A DNA stretch of 64,000 bases, taken from contig NZ_VCKZ01000001.1 of NCBI RefSeq assembly GCF_005889745.1, forward strand, positions 1 to 64,000. The letters run 5' to 3'. The stretch is from Actinomadura geliboluensis. Lineage in GTDB: Bacteria > Actinomycetota > Actinomycetes > Streptosporangiales > Streptosporangiaceae. Positions within the stretch are counted from its first letter, which is position 1, and each line of letters begins with the position of its first letter. Below the pieces are notes generated by a model. The model was not told where the DNA came from and searched no databases. It saw only the letters and a program-made list of their open reading frames with translations. The position numbers and the translations under genes were made by a program. Positions 18,093 to 26,575 of this stretch are shown piece by piece.

Positions 18093-19192
18093 CGCCGCTG
18101 GACGAGCTGCCGACGCCCGCCCTTCTCGTCGACCGCGCCCGCATGGAGGCCAACCTGGCCGCCATGTCCGCCGCGATCGGCGCCGCCGGCGTCGCGCTGC
18201 GCCCGCATTTCAAGACGTCCAAGTGCCTGGCGGTCGCGCGCCGCCAGCTCGCCCACGGCGCGATCGGCTTCACCTGCGCCACACCGGCCGAGGTGGAGCT
18301 GCTCCAGGACGAAGGCGTGGATGACGTCCTGTGGGCGCACCAGCCGGTCGGCCCCGCCAAGGTCGCGTTCGCCGTCCGGGCCCTGGGCCGGGGCGGGCTG
18401 ACCATCGCGCTCGACTCCCTCGAAGCGGCGGGACCGCTCGCGGAGGCGGCCGCCTCCGCCGGCGTCACCGTCCCCTTCGTGCTGGAGGTCGACACGGGCC
18501 TGCACCGGGCGGGCGTCGACCCCGACCGGGCCGTGGCGACCGCCGCCGCGCTCACCGCCCTGCCCGCGCTGGAGCTGCGGGGCGTCCTCACCCACGAGGG
18601 CCACCTGGCCGCGCACGGCTCGGACCGCGCCGGCCTGGAGGCGGCGGGCGACATGGCGGGACGCACCCTCGTGCAAGTTGCCGAGGCACTGCGCGCCGAC
18701 GGCCACGCCTGCCCGCTGGTCTCGGTCGGCTCGACGCCCGGCGCCACGTCCGCGCCCTTCGCCGCCGGGGTCACCGAGGCCCGTCCCGGCACGTACGTGT
18801 ACTTCGACGCCAACCAGGTCGGCCTGGGCAGCGCCCGGATCGAGCAGTGCGCGCAGACCGTCCTGGCCCGCGTCACGAGCGCCCAGCGGCCCGGAACCGT
18901 CATCATCGACGCGGGCATCAAGGCGATGAGCTCCGACACCATCGCGACCGCCGGGATCCTCGGCATCGTCTGCGACCCGGAGTCAGGCCGTCCGCTGGAC
19001 GGGGTCGAGTTCACCGCCGGCAACGAGGAGCACGGCTACCTGACCGGCCCGGGAACGTCCGGGCTCCGGGTCGGCGACCTGCTCCGGATCGTCCCCAACC
19101 ACGCCTGCGGCACCACCAACATGTGGAGCACGCTGCATTTCGTCGAGGGCACCCGGGCCGTCGAACGCCACCCGATCGAGGCCCGCTATTAA
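18089..19192 (+). CDS. D-threonine aldolase / D-serine dehydratase-like PLP enzyme (island 1)
   Basis: A 367-residue fold-type III PLP enzyme: alanine-racemase-like barrel with the Schiff-base lysine in RPHFKTSK (Lys42), HEGH, GSTPGATS, and the C-terminal metal pair in PNHACGTTN that defines the DSD1/D-threonine aldolase group. Chemistry is beta-elimination or retro-aldol cleavage of beta-hydroxy D-amino acids. A 2-amino-aldonate is such a compound, and elimination would give ammonia and a 2-keto-3-deoxy acid, with RidA clearing the imine. Last gene of the main operon; ATGA-coupled. Confidence 0.88.
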   Translation: MTPLDELPTPALLVDRARMEANLAAMSAAIGAAGVALRPHFKTSKCLAVARRQLAHGAIGFTCATPAEVELLQDEGVDDVLWAHQPVGPAKVAFAVRALGRGGLTIALDSLEAAGPLAEAAASAGVTVPFVLEVDTGLHRAGVDPDRAVATAAALTALPALELRGVLTHEGHLAAHGSDRAGLEAAGDMAGRTLVQVAEALRADGHACPLVSVGSTPGATSAPFAAGVTEARPGTYVYFDANQVGLGSARIEQCAQTVLARVTSAQRPGTVIIDAGIKAMSSDTIATAGILGIVCDPESGRPLDGVEFTAGNEEHGYLTGPGTSGLRVGDLLRIVPNHACGTTNMWSTLHFVEGTRAVERHPIEARY

Positions 19193-19206
19193 CATCCGTT
19201 CGAGCG

Positions 19207-19235
19207 TTGACATGGAATGGTATTCCGTGTTGCAT
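19207..19235 (+). promoter_or_regulatory. promoter with third copy of the IclR-type operator
   Basis: TTGACA (19207-19212), a 17-base spacer containing CATGGAA-TGGTA-TTCCGTG (operator 19211-19229), and TTGCAT (19230-19235). The organisation, an operator filling the spacer directly after TTGACA, is the same as at 5703-5731. A transcript start about 8-10 bases downstream would make ATG 19245 leaderless or nearly so. Confidence 0.7.
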
Positions 19236-19244
19236 CCAGGAAGT

Positions 19245-20840
19245 ATGCGAGTCCGTCGAAGTACCGCCATCGCCCTGACCGCACTGCTCACTCTGGGGTT
19301 TTCCGGCGCCATGGCGCACGCGGCCCCGACCATTCCCTCAACCCCGGACCGGCCCGACGTGGTCGTGGCCCAAGCCGCCCCGGGCAAGAAACTGCATTTC
19401 CCGAACATGGAGCGGCTGAACGACGGCTCCCTCGTCGCGGTGGCCCGCGAGGGCGCCGGCCACACCGGGCAGGACGGCCGGCTGCTGATCCTCACCGGCG
19501 AGGACGGCGGCCGCACCTGGTCGGCGCCGCGGACCGTGCACGACTCCCGCTACGACGACCGCGACCCGATGATCACGCAACTGCGGTCCGGCCGGCTGCT
19601 GCTGAGCTGGTTCCAGATCGACTACTCGGTCTCCCCCGCCGAGCCGATGGGGGTGTTCGTCCGGCACAGCGACGACCGCGGCGCCACCTGGTCGGAGCCG
19701 GTCGCGGTGCAGACCTCGCTCAGCGGCGAGTCCGACATCGTCGACACCTACGAGCTGGGCTGGGCGGCGAGCCACGGGCAGATCAAGGAACTGCCCTCCG
19801 GCGAGCTGATCGTCCCGCTCTACGGCACCGTCCCCGACGACCGCTGGCAGCGCGCCACCGTGGTGCGCAGCCTGGACGGCGGCGCGTCCTGGCACGCGGG
19901 CACCGAGTCGCTGATCGCGTCCGCGCAGGGCACCCACTACCAGGAGCCGGTGCTCACCGTCCTCCCGGACGGCACGGTCCACGCCCTGCTGCGCATCGGC
20001 ACGGCGGCGTCCACGATGGGCGCGGTCAACTCCCAGGAGTCCTGGTCGCGCGACGGCGGCCGCACCTGGACGGCCCCCGCCGAGATCGACCTCGTGACCT
20101 CCTCGGCCCACACCGAGGTCCTGCGGAACGGCGACGTCTTCCTCGCCTACGGCGACCTGTCCGGCCACTTCACCGAGCGGCGCGGCACCGTCGGAGCCGT
20201 CCTGCGCGACCCCGGCCGCTCGTGGACGGGCGCGCCGCGCGAACTGGTGTACGACTCGGGGACCGGCGACCAGGCCAACCCCGCCGTCGCCGAGGTCCGT
20301 CCCGGCCGGGTCCTCGTGCTCGGCTTCGACTCCGCCAAGAGCCAGCTCATCGGCGACTTCGTCGACGTGAACGGCATCCGCGACGAGCCCGCCGACCCGC
20401 GTCGCGTCGACCTGGCCGCCCTGCACGCCGCGGGCCGCCTCACGATCGACACCGACCTCACGTACACGGGCGCGGGCCGGCCGAACGTGGGCCCGGGCGG
20501 CGCGATCGACGGCGTGGTCGGCTACAACGACGCCGCCTGGAAGGCCGGCGCCGCGCCCGCCCGCTACACCGTCACCTTCGACGAGCCGCGCCGCGTACTG
20601 GAGGCCGGCGTCGCCCTCAAGCCCGGCCACGCCGAAGCAGCGACGATCAAGGTCCGCACCCCGGACGGCACCTGGCGGACCATCGGCGACCTCGATGACC
20701 GCGTCCGCTACGGCGACGACCTCACCTGGTTCCCGGTCGGCCCCGGCACCCCGATCGACGCCGTCCAGGTGGACATCACCCAGTCCAACGGCTGGGCCGT
20801 CCTCGCCGAACTGGGACTCCGCTCCCCCGCCGCCCCCTAG
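19245..20840 (+). CDS. secreted BNR-repeat / sialidase-like protein
   Basis: A 531-residue exported protein: signal peptide (RRSTAIALTALLTLGFSG, cleavage near AHA-AP), then a six-bladed propeller with four Asp boxes (EDGGRTW, SDDRGATW, SLDGGASW, SRDGGRTW) and a C-terminal beta-sandwich of about 120 residues resembling a carbohydrate-binding discoidin module. The usual RIP/RLP arginine motif of GH33 sialidases is not evident (FPNMERLNDGS instead), so true sialidase activity is doubtful. Controlled by its own copy of the island operator, it may release the sugar imported by the upstream transporter. Confidence 0.85.
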   Translation: MRVRRSTAIALTALLTLGFSGAMAHAAPTIPSTPDRPDVVVAQAAPGKKLHFPNMERLNDGSLVAVAREGAGHTGQDGRLLILTGEDGGRTWSAPRTVHDSRYDDRDPMITQLRSGRLLLSWFQIDYSVSPAEPMGVFVRHSDDRGATWSEPVAVQTSLSGESDIVDTYELGWAASHGQIKELPSGELIVPLYGTVPDDRWQRATVVRSLDGGASWHAGTESLIASAQGTHYQEPVLTVLPDGTVHALLRIGTAASTMGAVNSQESWSRDGGRTWTAPAEIDLVTSSAHTEVLRNGDVFLAYGDLSGHFTERRGTVGAVLRDPGRSWTGAPRELVYDSGTGDQANPAVAEVRPGRVLVLGFDSAKSQLIGDFVDVNGIRDEPADPRRVDLAALHAAGRLTIDTDLTYTGAGRPNVGPGGAIDGVVGYNDAAWKAGAAPARYTVTFDEPRRVLEAGVALKPGHAEAATIKVRTPDGTWRTIGDLDDRVRYGDDLTWFPVGPGTPIDAVQVDITQSNGWAVLAELGLRSPAAP

Positions 20841-20848
20841 TTTCCACC

Positions 20849-20884
20849 GAGGGCGGGGCAGGACACTCGTCCTGCCCCGCCCTC
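20849..20884. terminator. hairpin terminator, 16-bp perfect stem
   Basis: GAGGGCGGGGCAGGAC-ACTC-GTCCTGCCCCGCCCTC, 9 bases after the stop of the secreted protein. It marks the right end of island 1. Confidence 0.85.
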
Positions 20885-20934
20885 ACTTCTACGAAGAATG
20901 ACGCGGCTATCCGGGCAGTACGCCGTTCTGGGCT

Positions 20935-21324
20935 TCAGGGGGCGCGGCGTTCTCCGCGCGATCGGCGCGTGTACTCCTGGCCGAGCGCGAACAGCAGCCA
21001 TGTGAGAGCGGTGGCGTCGTCGACGATTCCGAATGGCAGGAAGACGTCCGGGATCAGGTCGATCGGGGAGACGATGTAGATCACCGCGATCACCATCGCG
21101 ACGATCCTGCCTTTGGAGGTCCGGTAGTAAGCCTGCGCCGCCGTGCCGGACGGCCCGCCACGGCGGCGCCTCCGCAGCCGCAGAATGCCCGCGAGCAGCA
21201 GGACCGCACCAACGGCCATCACGGCGGCCCCCGCTGCGGTGATGTCGATACCGGCCAGGTCACCGTCCACGGTAAGTGCCGGCAAGGCACCCGCGACGAC
21301 GAGGACGACTCCGAGCCATGCCAT
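20935..21324 (-). CDS. DUF1232 (YkvA-like) membrane protein
   Basis: The 129-residue protein starts at ATG 21324 behind GGAGGT. It has two N-terminal membrane helices, an Arg-rich linker, then the DUF1232 motif IYIVSPIDLIPDVF with DDATALTWLL. The function of the family is unknown; members are small membrane proteins often induced by stress. Single gene, unrelated to the islands. Confidence 0.88.
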   Translation of the reverse strand: MAWLGVVLVVAGALPALTVDGDLAGIDITAAGAAVMAVGAVLLLAGILRLRRRRRGGPSGTAAQAYYRTSKGRIVAMVIAVIYIVSPIDLIPDVFLPFGIVDDATALTWLLFALGQEYTRRSRGERRAP

Positions 21325-21443
21325 GCGCACCTCCGGGGGGACGTGTTCTCTGGTATTGCCATCGCAGACGATTCCACTCGGCTGGCTCCACCACGACCGC
21401 GACGCCCCTGGCGACGGCCTGATGCGGTTCCGGGCTGCGGCCG

Positions 21444-22259
21444 TCAGGTGAGCGCCTGGAGGAGGTAGAGGACGGCCAGCGCGGTGGCCGCGAGGCCCAG
21501 GCCGAACCGCAACGCGGTCTCGTGGAGCCGGGGCTGCAGCCGCGCGCCCAGGTAGCCGCCGACCAGTCCGCCCAAGCCGCAGGCCAGCCCCAGGGACCAC
21601 TCGGGCGCGATGTCCCCGTGCGCGGTGAGCGAGAGGATCGCATAGGTGGACGCCCCCGCCACTGAGGTGAGGAAGGTGGAGGCCAGCGCGGCAGGCGCGA
21701 CCTGGGCGACCGGTATGCCCCGTCCGACCAGGACGGGCCCTGCGATGGAGCCGCCGCCGATGCCGTAGACCCCGCCGACAGTGCCGACGACCAAGGCGAG
21801 CGAGGTGATGAACCGTGCCGACGGCTGCCCGGGACGGCGGCGGCGCGGACGCAGGACGCGGACGCACAGCCACAGCCCCAGCGGCAGCAGGAGCAGGCCG
21901 ACCAGAACGCGGAAGACGGTGGCGCCGGGAACGGCGAACACCCGGATGACCGCCCCGATGACCACGCCGGGCAGCGCCCCGGCGATCAGCCGCCGGGTCA
22001 GCGGCCCGGTGAGGCTCCCCTGGCGGTGGTGGCGGATCAGCGCGCCGGGGCCGGCGACGACGTTGAACAGCAGGTTGGTCGGGGTGACGGCCGGGCTGGG
22101 AACCCCCAGCACGCTGAGCTGCACCGGCAGCAGGAACACCGCCCCCGACACCCCGACCGGGGCGGTCACCACCGCGATCAGCGCGCCGGCGGCGAAGCCG
22201 AACAGTTCCGTCTGCACCGTCATGTCCTCAGCCCAGGCATCGGGCCAAGCCTGCCTCAT
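21444..22259 (-). CDS. TSUP/TauE-SafE family membrane transporter
   Basis: Up to 271 residues with about eight membrane helices and the family's two glycine/proline repeats (GVSGAVFLLPVQLSVLGV, GVYGIGGGSIAGPVLV). Members export sulfite, sulfonates or other organic anions. Start at ATG 22259, or at in-frame ATG 22223 (MTVQTELFGF), which places the first helix nearer the N-terminus. The substrate cannot be predicted. Confidence 0.88.
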   Translation of the reverse strand: MRQAWPDAWAEDMTVQTELFGFAAGALIAVVTAPVGVSGAVFLLPVQLSVLGVPSPAVTPTNLLFNVVAGPGALIRHHRQGSLTGPLTRRLIAGALPGVVIGAVIRVFAVPGATVFRVLVGLLLLPLGLWLCVRVLRPRRRRPGQPSARFITSLALVVGTVGGVYGIGGGSIAGPVLVGRGIPVAQVAPAALASTFLTSVAGASTYAILSLTAHGDIAPEWSLGLACGLGGLVGGYLGARLQPRLHETALRFGLGLAATALAVLYLLQALT

Positions 22260-22481
22260 CCCCTTCGGGGCGCAGTGGCCAGGGCGGGCGGCGACCCCGC
22301 ACTGCCCTGTGTCCGGCTCATCCCGTGCCCTGGGCGCCGGTCATGGAGTGGCGTGGTTTCGGCGCTGATCAGGTGTTGCGGGGTGTGGCGGCGCCCACGA
22401 TCGCTGAGGTCCACTCCACTTGCCCGTGGGCCCCGAGTTCGTCCCGTACGGCATACTTGCAACCGCAGTTCCGGGGCAGGG

Positions 22482-23825
22482 TCAGCCGCATTTCTGGCCG
22501 AGCATTTCGGTCTTGGGCTGGTCGGTCGCCTCGGTCAGGGCCTGCGCTGTGAGGGACCGGATGCGAGCGTAGTCCGGGTGCGCGGAACGGATCAGCGGCG
22601 GGACGAACTGGATGCTGTGCAGCCCCGCCCCCCGGATCTTGCTCACCAGGCCGACCAGGGACGGCAGCATGCCGAGCGGGATGTCGGTGTTGACGGAGTA
22701 CTTGAACACCTCCGCGAGCCGCCGGAAGGCGCGGAACACCGTCATCGGGTCGGCCTGCCTGTACAGCGCCCAGATCAGGCACTTCTGCCGCGCCATGCGG
22801 GCATAGTCGTCGCTGCCGGTGCGTGAACGCCCGTACCAGAGCGCCTGCCGCCCGCTGAGCCGCTGGCAGCCGGGACGGATCACCCCCGCCGCGACCTGCT
22901 CACGCGGCACCGGAATGGCCTTCCGCACGCAGACGCGCACGCCGTGCACGGCGTCGACGATCTGCCGGAAGCTGCGCATGTCGACCATCGCGTAGTAGTG
23001 GACGGGCAGCCCGACGATGTGTCCGTAGGTGCGCTTGAGGAGCTGCGCGCCGGGGTTGCGGCCAGGCGTCAGGTGCGGGTGGGAATGCCCGTACTCGTAC
23101 ACCTCGTTGAGCAATTCCTTCCTGGGGAACCCGGTGACCTTGCGGTGGCCGTCCCAGACCGGGACTTGTTGCAGGTTCCGCGGCAGGCTGATCAGGACCG
23201 TCGTACCCGTCCGGGTGTCCACGCTGGCCAGCGTCATGCTGTCGGTCCGGACGCCGGGCCGGTGCACGTCGGCGTCACCTCCGAGCAAGAGGACGTTCAG
23301 GCGACGTGGCAGCGACCCCGTGCCGCGCTGGGGGTGAGTCCCGACGACCAGCTTCGACGGCGCAGGGTCGCGGAAGACGGTGCGGACCAGGTCTCGCTGG
23401 ACGTAGCTGTAGCGAGCCACCGCCAGCGGCGGGGCGGCGGCCAAGGTGCACAGACCCGCCACGATGATCGCAGTGATGGCCCGGGCCCCCCGGGAGATCC
23501 GTGCCGGCCGCGCGACCCGGTACGACCACACCAGGAGAGCGGGCCAGCCGATGGCGACCGCCCCCGAGGCCACCATCAGCGCCAGCAGCAGATCCGACCG
23601 GACCGCGAGCTGGACCAGGTCCCCGCGGAGGGCGACGGCCGTCAGCACCACCGCGACGATCGCGCAGACGTAGCCGCTCAGCAGGATCGTCCCGGTCACC
23701 CGCCGCCCGGACCGCAGGTGCGCCAGTCCGGGCAGCACGGCCGACGCGGCGGTCAGCAGCAGCGCCCGCCGCAAACCGGTCTCCGCGGTACGCGGTGCCC
23801 TGTGCGTCCCCCTTGATGTGATCAT
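22482..23825 (-). CDS. LytR-CpsA-Psr (LCP) family glycopolymer transferase
   Basis: The 447-residue protein has four N-terminal membrane segments instead of the usual one, then the extracytoplasmic LCP domain: NVLLLGGDAD, RTDSMTLASVD, SLPRNLQQVP, MVDMRSFRQIVDAVHGV and LSGRQALWYGRSR. LCP enzymes attach teichoic-acid-like polymers or arabinogalactan to peptidoglycan from a polyprenyl pyrophosphate donor. The extra membrane region resembles a polytopic LCP subgroup seen in actinobacteria. Monocistronic. Confidence 0.92.
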   Translation of the reverse strand: MITSRGTHRAPRTAETGLRRALLLTAASAVLPGLAHLRSGRRVTGTILLSGYVCAIVAVVLTAVALRGDLVQLAVRSDLLLALMVASGAVAIGWPALLVWSYRVARPARISRGARAITAIIVAGLCTLAAAPPLAVARYSYVQRDLVRTVFRDPAPSKLVVGTHPQRGTGSLPRRLNVLLLGGDADVHRPGVRTDSMTLASVDTRTGTTVLISLPRNLQQVPVWDGHRKVTGFPRKELLNEVYEYGHSHPHLTPGRNPGAQLLKRTYGHIVGLPVHYYAMVDMRSFRQIVDAVHGVRVCVRKAIPVPREQVAAGVIRPGCQRLSGRQALWYGRSRTGSDDYARMARQKCLIWALYRQADPMTVFRAFRRLAEVFKYSVNTDIPLGMLPSLVGLVSKIRGAGLHSIQFVPPLIRSAHPDYARIRSLTAQALTEATDQPKTEMLGQKCG

Positions 23826-24010
23826 GGCCGAGTACTCCTCTCAGCCCACTGTCATCCCCTCGACCAAAGCCGAAGATCCACAGCTCCAGACAAGAAAGGG
23901 CCTTGATCATCACCCGGCGGGTCCGGCCTGAGTCGCGCTAAAACCACCTGGCGATGACGTGATGGAAATTCGGCGGTCGAGTCAATGCGCGCCGCGTCGC
24001 CTTCAGCGGT

Positions 24011-24811
24011 TCAGGGGCGTAGGCGGAACCCGGCTCGCGTTCCCGGGTCGGGGGTGATGACGCCCAGCCGCGCGCCGGTGGGGTCGGTGAGGATGGCGAA
24101 GCGGCCGGACCGGGTGCCGGTCGGAGGGACGCTGACCTCGGCGCCGAGCTTCGCGGCGCGGTCGGCGGCGGCGTCGCAGTCGGCGACTTCGAAGAAGGGC
24201 ATCCACTCCGGCCGAGACACCGGCCCCTCCAGCGCCAGCATCCCCGCCACCGACTGCTCGTCCACCTTGAACTCGGTGTAGGCGATGCCGAAGTACTCGC
24301 GGTCGACCGGCCGCCACCCGAACACCTCGCCGTAGAACCGGCGCGCCCCCGCGACGTCGCTGGTCGCCAGCTGGATCCAGCACGGCGCGGACGGCTCGTC
24401 CACCACTCGGGCCCCGATGAAGTCGTAGGTGTCGATGACGGCGAAGTCGGCGCCCTGCGGATCTCCCCACAGCGCCGCCCGGCCGAGGTTGCCCAGGTCG
24501 GCGGCCTCGATCAACTCGCTACCGCCGGCGCGGTGGAGCGCGGTGGTGGTGGCGGCCATGTCCGCGGTCCGGAAGTAGCACGTCCACGACGCCGGCTGCG
24601 CGGGGTCGGCCAGCGGTTCCAGACCGGCGACCTCCTCACCGTCGGCGCCGTCGAGGGTGAACACCTCGACTTCGCCGCGGTGCGGAACGAGCAGCGTGTA
24701 GGAGTCCCAGCCGAAGAGGCCGGAGTAGAACCGCTCTGAGGCCGACCTGTCGGGGGTCGCCAGTTCGACCCAGCACGGCCATCCGGGACGGTGCCCGGTC
24801 ACCAGCGGCAT
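24011..24811 (-). CDS. VOC (glyoxalase/bleomycin resistance) family protein, two domains
   Basis: A 266-residue protein with two tandem VOC modules: FYSGLFGWDSYTL in the first and FYGEVFGWRPVD in the second, each ending in a beta-strand that may bring a metal ligand. CFP32/Rv0577-like actinobacterial proteins share this two-domain layout and bind cofactors or metabolites. No operon partner indicates a substrate. Confidence 0.88.
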   Translation of the reverse strand: MPLVTGHRPGWPCWVELATPDRSASERFYSGLFGWDSYTLLVPHRGEVEVFTLDGADGEEVAGLEPLADPAQPASWTCYFRTADMAATTTALHRAGGSELIEAADLGNLGRAALWGDPQGADFAVIDTYDFIGARVVDEPSAPCWIQLATSDVAGARRFYGEVFGWRPVDREYFGIAYTEFKVDEQSVAGMLALEGPVSRPEWMPFFEVADCDAAADRAAKLGAEVSVPPTGTRSGRFAILTDPTGARLGVITPDPGTRAGFRLRP

Positions 24812-24923
24812 TCCGACTCCCCTGCGCGCGGGTGCATATGGAGGCGTTACCCGGGCCCGGCCCGTCCCAGCGCCACCGGACAGTCAAATCGCCCAAATGC
24901 GACACACCCTCGCGCCTGGCGCC

Positions 24924-25187
24924 CTACAGGCCGACCAGGTCGGCGAGCCGAGCGCGATATGCCCTCGGTGTGCCCAGACCGATCTGGTCGGCCTTGGCAC
25001 GCTCGGCGACGACGTTGCGGAGGATCTCCGAGGCGCCGCCCGGCCCGACGTCCAGGAATGCCACCGCTCGCGGCCAGTTGACGCCCGCGGGTTCGATCTC
25101 GAACACCTTCGCCAGCCCGTTCATGAGCTTCCGAGTGAACAGGCCAGGACGGTGTGGGGCACGGGTGTGCTCATCGGGCCGCATCAC
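24924..25187 (-). pseudogene. chimeric gene scar: FUSC-like N-terminus fused to acyl-CoA-dehydrogenase-like tail
   Basis: This 87-residue frame begins with a piece like the start of actinobacterial FUSC-type membrane proteins (FEIEPAGVNWPRAVAFLDV). It then switches to a piece like the C-terminus of acyl-CoA dehydrogenases (GGASEILRNVVAERA). Each parent is several hundred residues long, so a deletion joining the two genes in frame is the likely cause. Identification is by memory of short motifs. Confidence 0.5.
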
Positions 25188-25508
25188 GAGGGCGAGCGAA
25201 TCGCGGGACGCCGGGACCGGTCAATCACCTCGGCATTGGCCTGAGCGTGTCCACCCCGCACGTTTGCTCCGCCACGACCCTTCGTACTGTCGGCGAGCGT
25301 TCGAGGGAGCCCCGGTGCAGCGCTCCCGGCGGTGATCTTGATCCGGCCGCAGCGCAAGGCCCGCCGACACGATCTCCGATCGCGCCGCACCACCCATCGA
25401 ACCCACGCGAGACACGCTCTTAGTCCGGATTCTTGAGAATCCCGAAACGATCAGTGACGCTCCTTGTACTGTCCGTTACAGACGGTTGGTGAGCGTGAGG
25501 GGCGAGGC
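25188..25508. other. intergenic, no supported gene
   Basis: About 320 bases with only short frames of poor codon bias; nothing recognised. The last 60 bases, less GC-rich, probably hold the promoter of the next gene. Confidence 0.4.
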
Positions 25509-25901
25509 ATGGAAACGAGGGGCTGTTTAGCCACTGAGACGCAAACTGCGGCGGCGGGCGCGCTGGCCGCTCTGCTACGTGAGCGCGGCCTGATCGCGGC
25601 GGTGCAGGAGCGCGGGGTCGTCATGGTGTCCAACCCGGCGGCCGAGCCGAGCGCCGGCGATCAGGCCGACCGGGCGCTCGGTCCCGGGCTGAGACAGGAG
25701 GTGCGGTGCGCCCGGGGCCCCGGCGGGGCGGCGTGGTGGTTCTGGGTGTGGTGGGACGCGACCGGGCAATGCCCTCCCGAGCTGGAGCCGCTGTGCCCCG
25801 CCGACCAGCCCGAGACGGCCGCGGCCCGCATCGCGACCGTCCTGGCGATGTCCCCTGCGCCGCCTCTGGCGATGTCTCCCGCGCAGCGCGTCCGACGATA
25901 G
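25509..25901 (+). CDS. conserved actinobacterial hypothetical protein
   Basis: A 130-residue soluble protein starting at ATG 25509 behind GAGGGGCGAGG. The conserved-looking core is a tryptophan-rich strand WWFWVWWDATGQCPPELEPL followed by an alanine-rich helix. I recall small hypothetical proteins with this WFW-W pattern in actinomycetes but no function. The C-terminus contains a repeated LAMSPA. Isolated gene. Confidence 0.65.
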   Translation: METRGCLATETQTAAAGALAALLRERGLIAAVQERGVVMVSNPAAEPSAGDQADRALGPGLRQEVRCARGPGGAAWWFWVWWDATGQCPPELEPLCPADQPETAAARIATVLAMSPAPPLAMSPAQRVRR

Positions 25902-26102
25902 CGGGGGCTCCTGGACCTCGGCCGGGATACCGGCGACAACCTCGCCGGCCGCCCGCCGGGCCAGTACGAGAGGGCGGGGCGGCCGTGTCCTTCGATGGGC
26001 AGCACGACCGCCCCGCTGGCAACCGCGATGCCTCGACAACGCCAGGCACGGGCTGAATGGCTGCACCGCCGCGGGTCGTGGCCCACTTTGTTGTCCCGGG
26101 GT

Positions 26103-26444
26103 TCAGCGGGAGCGCAGCCCGTCGACGCGATGGGCCGGTACACCGAGCGCCTGCAGAGCACCGCGCAGCTCATCGCGCTCCGCCGCACTGACGGGCGCAC
26201 CCCTCATGTACAAGGCCATCACCAACTGACCGGCCGCCTTCTCCCACCGCCCGCTGGCGGCCGAGCCGGTGATGCGCTGCAGCACCGCGGCGGGCAGCCG
26301 ATCCTGGAAACGGCCGGGAAGGCGCCGCATGGTGTCCGCCAGCTCCCGATTCTGCGCGGTCGTCGGTGGCGGCCCGGACAGCACGATGGGCCGGGACGGG
26401 CCGCTCAAGCCGAGCAACCGCAGCATCTGATCCGTCACGCCCAC
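26103..26444 (-). CDS. hypothetical protein
   Basis: A 113-residue protein with good codon bias, predicted helical, with two short motifs (LPAAVLQRITGSAASGRWEKA, then ERDELRGALQALGVP, in adjacent helices). No recognised domain. An overlapping longer frame exists, but this one has the better composition. Orphan gene. Confidence 0.55.
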   Translation of the reverse strand: MGVTDQMLRLLGLSGPSRPIVLSGPPPTTAQNRELADTMRRLPGRFQDRLPAAVLQRITGSAASGRWEKAAGQLVMALYMRGAPVSAAERDELRGALQALGVPAHRVDGLRSR

Positions 26445-26575
26445 AGCGCGCCCTACCCTTCATCGTTCCGCAGACCGGACAAAGGGGCACCCGAGGTGCA
26501 CGCCCAATGAGTCCGAAGATGTGAGTGGCTTAGCCCCTACCCGCCAAACGACAGAACTCACTCGACCACCGTGGT

